From NCBI RefSeq assembly GCF_024790395.1, contig NZ_JAJISC010000002.1, positions 1 to 64,000 on the forward strand: DNA of 64,000 nt, given 5' to 3'. This stretch comes from Halomonas dongshanensis. GTDB lineage: Bacteria; Pseudomonadota; Gammaproteobacteria; Pseudomonadales; Halomonadaceae. Position numbers and translations under genes: made by a program. Under the pieces are notes generated by a model. That model had not been told where the DNA came from, made no database searches, and worked only from the letters and a program-made list of their open reading frames with translations. Below, piece by piece: positions 52,146 through 60,831 of this stretch. Each line of letters begins with the position of its first letter. Position 1 is the stretch's first letter.

Positions 52146-53468
52146 ATGGAAAAACTGATGACCCTATGGGAGGGCTCGGGGCTCTACAACCTCGAGCTTG
52201 ATCAGGCGGTGATGATCGCGGTGGCGCTGCTGCTGCTCTATCTTGCCATCTACAAGAAGTTCGAGCCGCTGCTGCTGGTACCCATCGGCTTTGGCGGCAT
52301 TCTTGCCAACATTCCCGAGGCCGGGCTTGCGCTCTCGGCGTTGGATCAGGCCATCGAAGTTGGGCGACCGGCGCTGCTTTCGCAGATCGCCACGGCGCTC
52401 GGCGCAAGCCTCGATCCGCTCGAGGGAAGTGAGGCCTGGCGCGAGGCGCTAAAAGCGCTGGCCCATGGCGGCGTAGCGCCTGAGCAGCTACGCGCCGCGC
52501 GCGACATTGCCGTTGGCGCAGGTTATGGCGATGGCATGCTCTATAGCTTCTACAGCGTTGCCATTGGCAGCAGCATCGCGCCGCTGCTGATCTTCATGGG
52601 CGTGGGCGCGATGACCGACTTCGGCCCGCTGCTGGCCAATCCGCGCACGCTGTTTCTCGGTGCGGCGGCGCAGTTCGGTATCTTCGCAACGCTGTTCGGC
52701 GCGGTGGCGCTGAGCTCGCTTGGGGTAATGGATTTCTCCCTCAATCAGGCCGCCGCGATCGGTATCATCGGCGGGGCCGATGGCCCGACCTCGATCTACG
52801 TATCCAGCGTGCTGGCGCCTGAGCTTCTTGGCGCCATCGCCGTGGCGGCCTATGCCTACATGGCGCTGGTGCCCTTGATCCAGCCGCCAATCATGCGCCT
52901 GCTCACCACGCGTAAAGAGCGCGAGATCACCATGACCCAGCTGCGCCCGGTCTCCAAACTCGAAAAGACGCTCTTTCCGCTCTTGCTGTTACTGCTGGTC
53001 GCGCTCTTTCTACCCGACGCCGCGCCGCTTTTGGGGATGTTCTGCTTTGGCAACCTGATGCGCGAGTGTGGCGTGGTCGAGCGCTTGAGCGATACGGCGC
53101 AAAACGCGCTGATCAACATCGTCACCATCGTCCTTGGGCTTTCGGTGGGCTCGAAGCTGATGGCCGAGAGCTTTCTCACCTACCAAACCCTGGGTATTTT
53201 GGGGCTGGGCGTGGTCGCCTTTGGTATTGGTACCGCCGCTGGCGTGCTGATGGCCAAACTGCTCAATCTGGTCAGCAAGATGCCGATCAACCCGCTGATT
53301 GGAGCCGCAGGCGTGTCGGCGGTGCCTATGGCGGCGCGCGTGGCTAACAAGGTAGGGCTCGAGGCCAACCCGCACAATTTCCTGCTGATGCACGCCATGG
53401 GCCCCAACTTTGCCGGCGTCATTGGCTCGGCGGTGGCGGCGGGGGTAATGATCAAGTATCTGGGGTAA
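52146..53468 (+). CDS. oadB: Oxaloacetate decarboxylase beta subunit, sodium pump
   Basis: This 440-residue membrane protein follows oadA after 12 bases. The family segments [44 protein letters not shown] and [20 protein letters not shown] are present, including the conserved Asp and Ser that bind sodium. [21 protein letters not shown] and [20 protein letters not shown] follow. It couples carboxybiotin decarboxylation to export of two sodium ions, which suits a halophile. An insertion at residues ~75–125 ([20 protein letters not shown]…) is longer than in the enterobacterial protein. Confidence 0.95.
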   Translation: MEKLMTLWEGSGLYNLELDQAVMIAVALLLLYLAIYKKFEPLLLVPIGFGGILANIPEAGLALSALDQAIEVGRPALLSQIATALGASLDPLEGSEAWREALKALAHGGVAPEQLRAARDIAVGAGYGDGMLYSFYSVAIGSSIAPLLIFMGVGAMTDFGPLLANPRTLFLGAAAQFGIFATLFGAVALSSLGVMDFSLNQAAAIGIIGGADGPTSIYVSSVLAPELLGAIAVAAYAYMALVPLIQPPIMRLLTTRKEREITMTQLRPVSKLEKTLFPLLLLLLVALFLPDAAPLLGMFCFGNLMRECGVVERLSDTAQNALINIVTIVLGLSVGSKLMAESFLTYQTLGILGLGVVAFGIGTAAGVLMAKLLNLVSKMPINPLIGAAGVSAVPMAARVANKVGLEANPHNFLLMHAMGPNFAGVIGSAVAAGVMIKYLG

Positions 53469-53490
53469 GAACTAATGGTCTGGGGCAGAA

Positions 53491-54111
53491 TCAAGTATCC
53501 GGAGTAACGTCGAAGCGGGTGCGAAGACGGTTTTCCAGCGGTGTTATATCGAGTGCCTCATCGCGGGGCCAGCCCAGCGTCAAGCGTACGCCATCGCCTG
53601 CGTACTGGGCATCGAGCACGGGCAGGCCGCGCTCAAAGCACCAGGCGCGGGCCTGGGCCTCGTGGGCGAAATCGAGACTCAACGTATAAGCGTCGCGCTC
53701 GACCACTTCGCGCGTAGCAAGGTCTTCAAGGGCTACGCTCACCGCCTGGGCGTAGGCGCGGGCCAGGCCCCCCGTGCCGAGCTTGGTACCGCCAAAGTAG
53801 CGAATCACCACGCAGCCGATCTCGCCCAGGCCGCTACCCTGTAATACCTGAAACATAGGGCGCCCAGCGGTACTGCCGGGTTCGCCGTCATCCGAAAAGC
53901 CAATGTGCTGTTGCTCCCCTGGCGGGCCGGCGATAAAGGCGGTGCAGTGGTGGCTGGCGCTAGGATGGGCGGCTTTGGCGCGTTCGAGTAGCGTGGCCAT
54001 TTCGGCCGCGCTTGGTGCGTGGCATAGCCAGGCAAGAAACTGGCTCTTCTCCACCTCGATCTGGGCGCGGTGATCGTCGAGTGGGGCTAGGTCGGGAACG
54101 CGATAACGCAT
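53491..54111 (-). CDS. yigZ: YigZ/IMPACT family protein
   Basis: This 206-residue protein has the UPF0029 N-terminal domain with EKSQFLAWLCHAPSAAEM, ASHHCTAFIAGPPGEQQHIGFSDDGEPGSTAGRPM and VVIRYFGGTKLGTGGLARAYA, the signature of the IMPACT/YigZ family. The C-terminal half is a ferredoxin-like DUF1949 domain (YTLSLDFAHEAQARAWCFERG). E. coli YigZ and human IMPACT bind translation-related factors, but a bacterial role is not settled. It converges with oadB, only 22 bases apart and without a clear terminator. Confidence 0.93.
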   Translation of the reverse strand: MRYRVPDLAPLDDHRAQIEVEKSQFLAWLCHAPSAAEMATLLERAKAAHPSASHHCTAFIAGPPGEQQHIGFSDDGEPGSTAGRPMFQVLQGSGLGEIGCVVIRYFGGTKLGTGGLARAYAQAVSVALEDLATREVVERDAYTLSLDFAHEAQARAWCFERGLPVLDAQYAGDGVRLTLGWPRDEALDITPLENRLRTRFDVTPDT

Positions 54112-54204
54112 CGAAGCCTCGTAACTATATTTATAACGACATTCGTAACGACAGGCCCGATGGTATCGCGTTATTTGCCATGAGTAGAAATGCGCGGGTG
54201 TGAA

Positions 54205-54588
54205 TTATTGTCCGTGGGCGATGCCCATGACCATGCCAAGCACTTCGATATCGCGGTTGTGCAAAAAGACTGCAGGGTGCAGGGCGTCTTCAGGCCATAG
54301 TTCGACCCCTTGGCGGCTGATCGAGAGCTTACGCAGGGCGATTTCGCGCTGGTTGATTTGGGCGCTGGAGGTTTCGCTGTGAGCATCGTGCTGGCAGCGG
54401 CGAATGATGATGACGTCGCCGTCGAAGAGGTTGCAGCCAGAAAGGCGGTTGCCGCGTACTTTCAGCGCATAGGTATTGCGCCGGGTCGTCGTGGCTTGGC
54501 GCGGCGTTACCGATTGGCTACGCGGGCGAACGGGATGAGCGGCCAGCGGGGCGAAACCAGATCGTACGGTGCGTAGTGGGGCATTCAT
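54205..54588 (-). CDS. UmuD/LexA-like S24 protein lacking the usual catalytic residues
   Basis: GGAGA precedes the ATG, which gives 127 residues. The domain aligns by eye with the C-terminal half of UmuD and LexA: TYALKVRGNRLSGCNLFDGDVIIIRR corresponds to the segment holding the catalytic Ser, and EIALRKLSISRQGVELWPED to that holding the catalytic Lys. In the canonical motif GDSM the Ser is replaced by Arg (GNRL), and the Lys position appears to be Arg. It should therefore not self-cleave unless the nearby Ser in LSG substitutes. The ~35-residue N-terminus is basic and unstructured, with no DNA-binding domain. No umuC gene is adjacent. It may be a UmuD relic or a protein that binds other S24 proteins. 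A LexA-type box lies upstream. Confidence 0.7.
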   Translation of the reverse strand: MNAPLRTVRSGFAPLAAHPVRPRSQSVTPRQATTTRRNTYALKVRGNRLSGCNLFDGDVIIIRRCQHDAHSETSSAQINQREIALRKLSISRQGVELWPEDALHPAVFLHNRDIEVLGMVMGIAHGQ

Positions 54589-54980
54589 CTCTCTTCTCTC
54601 CAGGCTAGCCGTCTTGCGCCGCCCGACATAAGCGTCGAACGTACTCTCTAGCGCACACGGCGGTAAGGGGACCCAGTGCCTTGCTTGCCAATTCGCTCCC
54701 TGCGACGCTGCTCCTCGGGCTGGATCGGTTCGAGCTCGACCAAGTGCGGCTCAATTGTGTAAGTGTAAAACGCTGTGCTATCCGAAATGGTGATTTTAAG
54801 TACAGTGTTTTTTCATACAGTGGTTGGAGTATAGTGCTGTTTGGGCATACAGTGCTAGGAGAAATTTCTCCGAATTAAATGTGACGCTGTCACAGCCTTG
54901 TACGTCAGGGCGGCGCGACTGGCGGCAGCGTTGCTTTTTGTGTAGAGTGCCAGCCGTCATGAACATGCCTGGAGAGATCA
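54589..54980. promoter_or_regulatory. Divergent control region with repeated ACAGTG motifs and a LexA-type box
   Basis: No gene is seen in these 392 bases. ACAGTG (or ATAGTG) occurs at 54802, 54817, 54831 and 54849, spaced 14–18 bases apart. CTG-N10-CAG at 54837–54852 (minus strand CTGTATGCCCAAACAG) fits the LexA consensus well. On the minus strand TAAAAT near 54793–54798 could be a -10 for the S24-like gene, leaving a leader of ~200 bases. On the plus strand TTGGAG (54824) and TACAGT (54848) could drive the ccm operon. The segment at 54600–54760 shows nothing recognisable. GGAGAG at 54971 serves ccmA. Confidence 0.5.
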
Positions 54981-55610
54981 TTGCGCCTGTGTCTTGAAGC
55001 GCGCCAACTCGCCTGTGAGCGCGACGATCGACCGCTGTTCGGTCAGCTCGACTTTGCCCTCGGTAGTGGCGATATCGTCCAGGTGGAAGGGCCCAACGGC
55101 AGCGGCAAGACCACGCTTTTGAAAATTCTCTCGGGCCAGCTTGGCGACTATCAGGGCGAGTTGTTCTGGAACGGCGTTTCTCTGCGCCAAAACCGTGATC
55201 ACTTTTTGGCTAACCTGCTCTATCTAGGTCACGCGCCTGGCGTCAAGGCTGGCCTCACTGCGCTCGAGACTCTGGCCTGGTACCAGGCGCTCGCGGGCGA
55301 TATCCCAAGCGAAGACACCTCTCTTGAGGCACTTGCGCAGTGGGGGCTCGCCGGGTTCGAAGACGTTCCTGCGCATCAGCTCTCGGCGGGCCAGCAGCGC
55401 CGTATTGCCCTGGCGCGTCTACTCCTTCAACCCCGTCCACTGTGGATTCTCGACGAGCCCTTCACCGCTATCGATCGAAACGGCGTGGCGCTTCTGGAGT
55501 CGCTGATCCAGGCGCATGCCAATGCCGGGGGATGCGTCGTGGTGACGACCCATCACCGGCTCGATATCGCACGGTTGGGGCGCATTCGCTTAGGAGTCAC
55601 GGGTGAATAG
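54981..55610 (+). CDS. ccmA: Heme export ABC transporter ATP-binding protein CcmA
   Basis: A TTG start after GGAGAG gives 209 residues; no ATG fits the conserved N-terminus (RLCLEARQLACERDDRPLF). VEGPNGSGKTTLLKILSG is Walker A near residue 37, LSAGQQRRIALARLL is the ABC signature and LWILDEPFTAID is Walker B. CcmA with CcmB and CcmC releases heme-loaded CcmE for c-type cytochrome assembly. It opens the nine-gene ccm operon, overlapping ccmB by 8 bases. Confidence 0.96.
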   Translation: MRLCLEARQLACERDDRPLFGQLDFALGSGDIVQVEGPNGSGKTTLLKILSGQLGDYQGELFWNGVSLRQNRDHFLANLLYLGHAPGVKAGLTALETLAWYQALAGDIPSEDTSLEALAQWGLAGFEDVPAHQLSAGQQRRIALARLLLQPRPLWILDEPFTAIDRNGVALLESLIQAHANAGGCVVVTTHHRLDIARLGRIRLGVTGE

Positions 55611-56304
55611 GCCAAACGAGCCGCAACGCGGGGCCGATGCGGCGGTAGTCGCCATGCTCAAGCGCGATTTGATGTTGCTGCTGCGCCAGCGCGGCGATGT
55701 GATCAACCCGCTGGTGTTCTTCGCCCTGGTCATCACGCTCTTTCCCATCGGTATCTCACCCGAGCCTGCGTTATTGGCCGTGGTGGCGCCGGGGCTTTTG
55801 TGGGTCGCTGCGCTTCTGGCGGCGCTGCTCTCGCTCGATGGCTTGTTTCGTAGCGACTTTGACGATGGCAGCCTCGAGCAGTGGCTGCTCGCCCCCCAGC
55901 CCACGGCCTTGTTGTGTATGGCCAAAGTGCTGGCGCATTGGCTCTTGACCGGGCTTCCGCTGGCGCTTATCGCCCCGCTTTTAGGTGTGATGCTGGCGCT
56001 GCCCGCAGGGAGCTACTGGGCGCTATGTGTATCGCTGGCCCTGGGAACGGCGAGCCTGAGTCTGATCGGTGCGATTGGCGCGGCGCTAACGGTGGGGCTT
56101 GCTCGCGGCGGCGTGCTGCTGTCGCTGCTGGTGCTGCCGCTCTATATTCCGGTGCTGATCTTCGGTAGCGGCGCGGTGAGCGCGGCGGTCGTTGGGAGTG
56201 GGCTTGCCGCCCATCTGGCGATTCTTGGTGCGCTGCTGGCGGTGGCGTTGATGCTCGCGCCCTGGGCCATCGCCGCCGCCCTACGTATCAGCATCAACGG
56301 TTGA
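55603..56304 (+). CDS. ccmB: Heme exporter protein CcmB
   Basis: This 233-residue protein starts at a GTG inside the end of ccmA. After [23 protein letters not shown], which is the family N-terminus, there are six hydrophobic segments. The family segment [34 protein letters not shown] is clear. It is the membrane partner of CcmA in the ATP-driven step of heme delivery. Length is close to the usual ~220. Confidence 0.95.
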   Translation: MNRPNEPQRGADAAVVAMLKRDLMLLLRQRGDVINPLVFFALVITLFPIGISPEPALLAVVAPGLLWVAALLAALLSLDGLFRSDFDDGSLEQWLLAPQPTALLCMAKVLAHWLLTGLPLALIAPLLGVMLALPAGSYWALCVSLALGTASLSLIGAIGAALTVGLARGGVLLSLLVLPLYIPVLIFGSGAVSAAVVGSGLAAHLAILGALLAVALMLAPWAIAAALRISING

Positions 56305-56317
56305 GGATGGTTACCCT

Positions 56318-57067
56318 ATGTGGGCCTTTATTCAAAAGCTGAGATCGCCCAAGTGGTTCTACGCCATCGGCGGCAAGTGCCAGCCCTGGTTCTGGGCGGC
56401 CGCGCTTGGGCTGATAGCGCTTGGCAGCGTCTGGGGACTTGCGTTCGCGCCTGCCGACTACCAGCAGGGCAACAGCTTTCGCATCATCTACGTGCACGTG
56501 CCTACGGCCTTTTTGGCCCAGTCGATCTTCGTCTCGATGGCCGCCTGTGGGCTTGCGTTCATGGTTTGGAAGATCAAACTGGCCGATATGGCCGCCAGCG
56601 TCATGGCGCCCATCGGGGCGCTAATGACCTTCGTTGCACTCTACTCCGGTGCCGTTTGGGGCGTGCCTACCTGGGGCACCTGGTGGATTTGGGATGCTCG
56701 CCTGACCTCGATGCTGATTTTGCTGTTTCTTTATATCGGCGTGATCGCCCTGCGCCGCGCCTTCGCTAGCCTGGAGGGCGGCGCGCGCGCGGCCTCGGTG
56801 CTGGCCATGGTCGGGGTGATCAACATTCCCATCATCAAGTACTCGGTGGATTGGTGGTATACCCTGCATCAGCCCGCGAGCTTCACCATTACTGGGCGCG
56901 CCGCCATGCCCATGGCGATGTGGGCGCCGCTGCTGGTCATGGTGGTGGGGTTTTACTGCTTTTTCATCGCCTTGACGCTGACTCGCACGCGCAGCGAAAT
57001 CCTGCGCCGCGAGGGCGGAAAGCGTTGGGTACGCGAACTCGTCGAGGAGGGCGCCGATGGCCTTTGA
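56318..57067 (+). CDS. ccmC: Heme-handling protein CcmC
   Basis: This 249-residue protein has six membrane segments. The tryptophan-rich heme-binding motif lies at [17 protein letters not shown] in the middle, with conserved His residues in [11 protein letters not shown] and YTLHQPASF flanking it. CcmC presents heme to CcmE in the periplasm. It begins 13 bases after ccmB and overlaps ccmD by 11 bases. Confidence 0.96.
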   Translation: MWAFIQKLRSPKWFYAIGGKCQPWFWAAALGLIALGSVWGLAFAPADYQQGNSFRIIYVHVPTAFLAQSIFVSMAACGLAFMVWKIKLADMAASVMAPIGALMTFVALYSGAVWGVPTWGTWWIWDARLTSMLILLFLYIGVIALRRAFASLEGGARAASVLAMVGVINIPIIKYSVDWWYTLHQPASFTITGRAAMPMAMWAPLLVMVVGFYCFFIALTLTRTRSEILRREGGKRWVRELVEEGADGL

Positions 57068-57365
57068 TTCGCTGGCTGATTTCATTGCCATGGGCGGTCA
57101 CGCGCGCTACGTGTGGGCCGCTTGGGGCGTGACGTTACTGATGTTGTTGGCCTTGACGCTCTTCGCTTGGTTCGAACAGCGCTTAGCGCTGCGTGTGCTT
57201 CGACGCCACCTGCGCCGCACGCCGACACTCGCCGAGCGCCAAGTGCCCAAGGCCTCGGTCACCTTGGCGCAGGCGCCGACTACCCAAGCAACGCTTCAAA
57301 CCAGCGCTCAAGCCAGTATTCAGGACGGTAGCCAAGACAGTACTCACAACAGGAGCGCGCCATGA
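57057..57365 (+). CDS. ccmD: Heme exporter protein CcmD with an extended tail
   Basis: This 102-residue protein starts inside ccmC and overlaps ccmE by 4 bases. The N-terminal half is typical: [20 protein letters not shown] followed by one membrane helix and a basic stretch ([14 protein letters not shown]). CcmD stabilises the CcmABC complex and aids release of holo-CcmE. The last ~45 residues form a low-complexity Gln/Thr/Ser tail ([20 protein letters not shown]) not found in the ~60–70-residue classical proteins. Confidence 0.9.
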   Translation: MAFDSLADFIAMGGHARYVWAAWGVTLLMLLALTLFAWFEQRLALRVLRRHLRRTPTLAERQVPKASVTLAQAPTTQATLQTSAQASIQDGSQDSTHNRSAP

Positions 57366-57841
57366 GAGCCAAGCGCAAGCAGCGCCTGTTGATCGTGCTG
57401 GGGCTCGTCGGGCTCGCGGCAATCGCCGTGGGGCTGACGCTCTACGCCCTGCGCGCCAACATCAATTTGTTTTTTAGCCCGGTGCAGATCGCCCAGGGCG
57501 AGGCGCCGATCGAGCGTCAGATTCGTGCCGGTGGCATGGTCAAAGTGGGTACGGTCGAACGTGACCCGACGAGCCTCGACATCGCCTTTACCGTGACCGA
57601 TTACGTGGGCGATCTCGAGGTCTACTACAGCGGTATCCTGCCCGACCTTTTTCGCGAAGGCCAAGGTGTCGTGGTGGTGGGGGAGCTTCAGGCCGATGGC
57701 CGTTTTCGCGCCGATCAGGTACTCGCTCGCCACGACGAAAACTATATGCCGCCAGAAGTGGCGCAGGCATTAGAAGAGGCCGGTTACAGCCCTGCCGACT
57801 TCCAGACTCAACGCGGCCAAAGCGACGCGGCCGACGAGTGA
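57362..57841 (+). CDS. ccmE: Heme chaperone CcmE
   Basis: This 159-residue protein begins with [20 protein letters not shown], a basic start and membrane anchor, and continues in the periplasmic OB fold (IRAGGMVKVGTVERDP, FTVTDYVGDLEVYYSGILPDLFREG). The covalent heme-binding His is residue 124 in LARHDENYMPPEV, with the downstream Tyr also conserved. The acidic C-terminal tail is flexible. It carries heme from CcmC to CcmF. Confidence 0.97.
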   Translation: MRAKRKQRLLIVLGLVGLAAIAVGLTLYALRANINLFFSPVQIAQGEAPIERQIRAGGMVKVGTVERDPTSLDIAFTVTDYVGDLEVYYSGILPDLFREGQGVVVVGELQADGRFRADQVLARHDENYMPPEVAQALEEAGYSPADFQTQRGQSDAADE

Positions 57842-57854
57842 ACCCGGAGTTCCC

Positions 57855-59837
57855 ATGTTGATCGAATTCATCCCCGAGGTCGGCCACTTTGCCCTGATCG
57901 TGGCGCTGTTCATGGCTCTCGTACAGGCTACGCTGCCGCTGGCCGGCGCCACCCTGCGAAAGCCACTGTGGATGGCCTTCGACCGCCCGATGGCGGCCGG
58001 GCAGTTTGGCTTTTTGCTCTTGGCGTATCTTGCCTTGACCCTGAGCTACCTGCTGGATGATTTCAGCGTGGCCAACGTCGCGCATAACTCCAACTCCATG
58101 CTGCCCTGGTACTACAAGCTCAGCGCCGTATGGGGGAATCACGAGGGCTCTGTGCTGCTATGGAGCCTGATGCTTTCCGGCTGGGGCTTTGCCACGGCAG
58201 TGCGCTCACGTTATTTGCCCCGCGACATGGCCGCACGGGTGATCGGCGTGCTCGGGCTCGTGGGCGTCGGCTTTTTGCTCTTCGTACTGCTGACCTCCAA
58301 CCCCTTCGAGCGGCTGCTGCCCAACGTGCCCAGCGACGGTGCCGACCTGAACCCGCTGCTGCAGGATTTCGGTCTGATCGTGCACCCGCCCATGCTCTAT
58401 ATGGGCTACGTCGGCTTTTCGGTGGTCTTTGCCTTCGCCATCGCGGCGCTGTTGGGCGGACGTCTGGACGCTGCCTGGACGCGCTGGGCGCGCCCCTGGA
58501 CCAACGTTGCCTGGGCGTTTCTCACCGTGGGGATTGCGCTGGGGAGCTGGTGGGCCTACTACGAGCTCGGCTGGGGCGGCTGGTGGTTTTGGGACCCGGT
58601 CGAAAACGCCTCGCTTCTGCCTTGGCTGACCGGCACGGCGCTGATCCACTCGCTGGCGGTGACCGAGAAGCGCGGCGCCTTCAAGAGCTGGACGGTGCTC
58701 TTGTCCATCGCGACCTTTTCGCTCTCGCTGATGGGCACCTTCTTGGTGCGCTCGGGTGTGCTCACCTCGGTACACGCCTTTGCCAACGACCCTTCGCGCG
58801 GCTTCTTCATCCTCGTGCTGCTGGCCATTACGGTGACCCTTTCGCTGGTGATCTTCGCCCTGCGAGCGCCCAAGGTGGGCTATTCCACCAGCTTTACGTG
58901 GTTTTCGCGCGATGCGCTGCTGCTGGTCAATAACGTCTTGCTGGTGATCATGACCGTCACCGTGCTGCTGGGCACCCTCTACCCGTTGATTCTCGACTCG
59001 CTGGGGCTGGGGAAAATCAGTGTGGGGCCGCCCTATTTCAATGCGCTGTTCGTGCCTTTGACGGTGATCATGTGCCTGTTCATGGGCCTTGGCCCGGTAG
59101 CACGGTGGAAACATATGCCGCCTGGTGAACTCAGTCGACGCCTGTGGCTTGCAGGCGCGGCGGCGCTGGTGTTGGGAGCGCTTGCGCCCTTGCTCTATCG
59201 CGGCGAGTGGAACCTCTGGGTTTCGCTTGGCATCGTCATTGCACTTTGGATCGTGCTGCCGCTGGTGGTCGATCTCGTCACCAAGCTGCGTCAGGCCAAG
59301 AGCCTGAAGCGCGGGCTAAGCAAGCAGTCGCTGGCCTATTGGGGCATGTGGCTTGGGCACGTGGGGCTCGCGGTCACCATCGTCGGCGTCGCCGTGGTGT
59401 CTCACTACAACGTCGAGCGCAACGTGCGCATGTCGCCCGGCACCAGCGTCGAGGTGGCGGGGTATCGCTTTACCATGACCTCGCTTGGGGAGCGTCGTGG
59501 GGCCAACTTCATCGCCGATACCTCGCTGATCGAAGTGCAGCGCGAAGGCGCCTCACGCCACTTCACCATGCATCCCGAAAAGCGCCTCTATCTCGCCACC
59601 CGCATGCCGATGACCCAAGTCGCGCTGCGCCCGGGGCTCTTTCGCGATCTTTACGTCGCCATGGGGGAGGATCTGGGTGACGGCAGCTACGCCATGCGTA
59701 TTCAGTACAAGCCTTTCGTGCGCTGGCTGTGGCTCGGCGGCTTGCTGATGGCGTTGGGGGGCATCATCGCCGTGCTCGATAAGCGCTACCGTCGGGCGAA
59801 GGCGGCGGAGAAATCGGTTCAGGGGGCTTGCGCATGA
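57855..59837 (+). CDS. ccmF: Cytochrome c heme lyase subunit CcmF
   Basis: This 660-residue protein has about fifteen membrane segments. The tryptophan-rich motif GWGGWWFWDPVENASLLPWL is flanked by conserved His residues (VHPPMLYMGYVGFSVVF, LIHSLAVTEKRGAFKSW). The large periplasmic loop near the C-terminus contains MHPEKRLYLATRMPMTQVA. CcmF receives heme from CcmE and, with CcmH/CcmI, attaches it to apocytochrome c. Its stop overlaps ccmG by 4 bases. Confidence 0.97.
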   Translation: MLIEFIPEVGHFALIVALFMALVQATLPLAGATLRKPLWMAFDRPMAAGQFGFLLLAYLALTLSYLLDDFSVANVAHNSNSMLPWYYKLSAVWGNHEGSVLLWSLMLSGWGFATAVRSRYLPRDMAARVIGVLGLVGVGFLLFVLLTSNPFERLLPNVPSDGADLNPLLQDFGLIVHPPMLYMGYVGFSVVFAFAIAALLGGRLDAAWTRWARPWTNVAWAFLTVGIALGSWWAYYELGWGGWWFWDPVENASLLPWLTGTALIHSLAVTEKRGAFKSWTVLLSIATFSLSLMGTFLVRSGVLTSVHAFANDPSRGFFILVLLAITVTLSLVIFALRAPKVGYSTSFTWFSRDALLLVNNVLLVIMTVTVLLGTLYPLILDSLGLGKISVGPPYFNALFVPLTVIMCLFMGLGPVARWKHMPPGELSRRLWLAGAAALVLGALAPLLYRGEWNLWVSLGIVIALWIVLPLVVDLVTKLRQAKSLKRGLSKQSLAYWGMWLGHVGLAVTIVGVAVVSHYNVERNVRMSPGTSVEVAGYRFTMTSLGERRGANFIADTSLIEVQREGASRHFTMHPEKRLYLATRMPMTQVALRPGLFRDLYVAMGEDLGDGSYAMRIQYKPFVRWLWLGGLLMALGGIIAVLDKRYRRAKAAEKSVQGACA

Positions 59838-60361
59838 AACGTCGGCTGTTACTTTTGCTTCTGCCAATCGGGTTTCTGGGCGTGGCCCTGTTCTTCTACC
59901 ATGGGCTGTCGCTGGATCCTTCCCAGCGCGATTCGGTGCTCTTGGCGCGCGCTTTCCCGAGCTTCGACGCCACCACCCTCGAAGATCCCGAACGCCGCGT
60001 CGATGCTTCGCTGATCACTGGCGAAGTGACGCTGGTCAACGTCTGGGGTGAGTGGTGCCCTGCGTGCAAGCAGGAGATGCCGCAGCTGTTGAGCCTCGCC
60101 GACGAGGGCATTCGTCTGGTGGGGGTCAACTACCGCGACACCCGCGAAAAAGGGCGCGAGTTTCTCGCCGAGTTCGGCAACCCCTTCGAGGTCAACATCT
60201 TCGACCCCGAGGGAGCGCTCGGCTTCGACCTGGGCGTCTACGGCGCGCCGGAAACCTTCGTGGTCGATGCCGAAGGCGTGATTCGCTACCACCACAAAGG
60301 CTATATTTCGCCCAGCGACGTGCAGTCGCGCATTCTGCCGGAGGTGGCCAAATGGCGTTGA
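59834..60361 (+). CDS. ccmG: Thiol:disulfide oxidoreductase CcmG (DsbE)
   Basis: This 175-residue periplasmic thioredoxin is anchored by an N-terminal helix (LLLLLLPIGFLGVALFFY). The active site is VNVWGEWCPACKQEMPQL, with WCPAC where E. coli has WCPTC. The CcmG-specific central segment GVNYRDTREKGREFLAEFGNPF and the cis-proline loop GAPETFVVDAEGVIRY are present. It keeps the apocytochrome CxxCH cysteines reduced for heme attachment. It overlaps ccmH by 10 bases. Confidence 0.96.
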   Translation: MKRRLLLLLLPIGFLGVALFFYHGLSLDPSQRDSVLLARAFPSFDATTLEDPERRVDASLITGEVTLVNVWGEWCPACKQEMPQLLSLADEGIRLVGVNYRDTREKGREFLAEFGNPFEVNIFDPEGALGFDLGVYGAPETFVVDAEGVIRYHHKGYISPSDVQSRILPEVAKWR

Positions 60362-60831
60362 GGCACACTCTGGCATATCTGCTTTTGCTCATGATGAGCG
60401 CATGGATGACGAGTGCGGCCATGGCCGCCATCGAAGTGCGCCACTTCGACGACCCGGTTTTGGAAAAGCGCTACCACGATCTGACCAGCTCCATGCGCTG
60501 CCCGCTGTGCGAGAACCAGGCGATCAGCGACTCCAACGCGCCGATTGCCGGCGACATGCGCGAGCGCATCGATACGCTGCTAAACGAAGGGCGCTCGGAT
60601 AGCGAGATCATCGATCACATGGTTCAGCGCTTTGGAGAGTACATTCTCTACAACCCACGCCTGGAGAATCGCACCTACCTGCTGTGGGGGCTGCCGATCG
60701 CGCTGCTGGTGCTGGGCTTCGTGGTCATCGTCTTGATCGTACGCGCCCGGCGCCACGCCACTACGCGTGCGTTGAACGCAGAGGAGCGCGCCCGGCTGGC
60801 GCAGCTAATGAAGCGAGGAGACGACGCATGA
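60352..60831 (+). CDS. ccmH: Cytochrome c maturation protein CcmH
   Basis: The ATG at 60352 inside the end of ccmG gives 159 residues. A signal peptide (residues 1–25, ending AAMA) is followed by the three-helix domain with the redox motif SMRCPLCENQAISDSNAP. One membrane helix follows near residues 106–126 (YLLWGLPIALLVLGFVVIVL) and then a short cytoplasmic tail. CcmH reduces apocytochrome cysteines together with CcmG. A much longer in-frame extension into ccmG is not coding. Confidence 0.95.
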   Translation: MALRHTLAYLLLLMMSAWMTSAAMAAIEVRHFDDPVLEKRYHDLTSSMRCPLCENQAISDSNAPIAGDMRERIDTLLNEGRSDSEIIDHMVQRFGEYILYNPRLENRTYLLWGLPIALLVLGFVVIVLIVRARRHATTRALNAEERARLAQLMKRGDDA

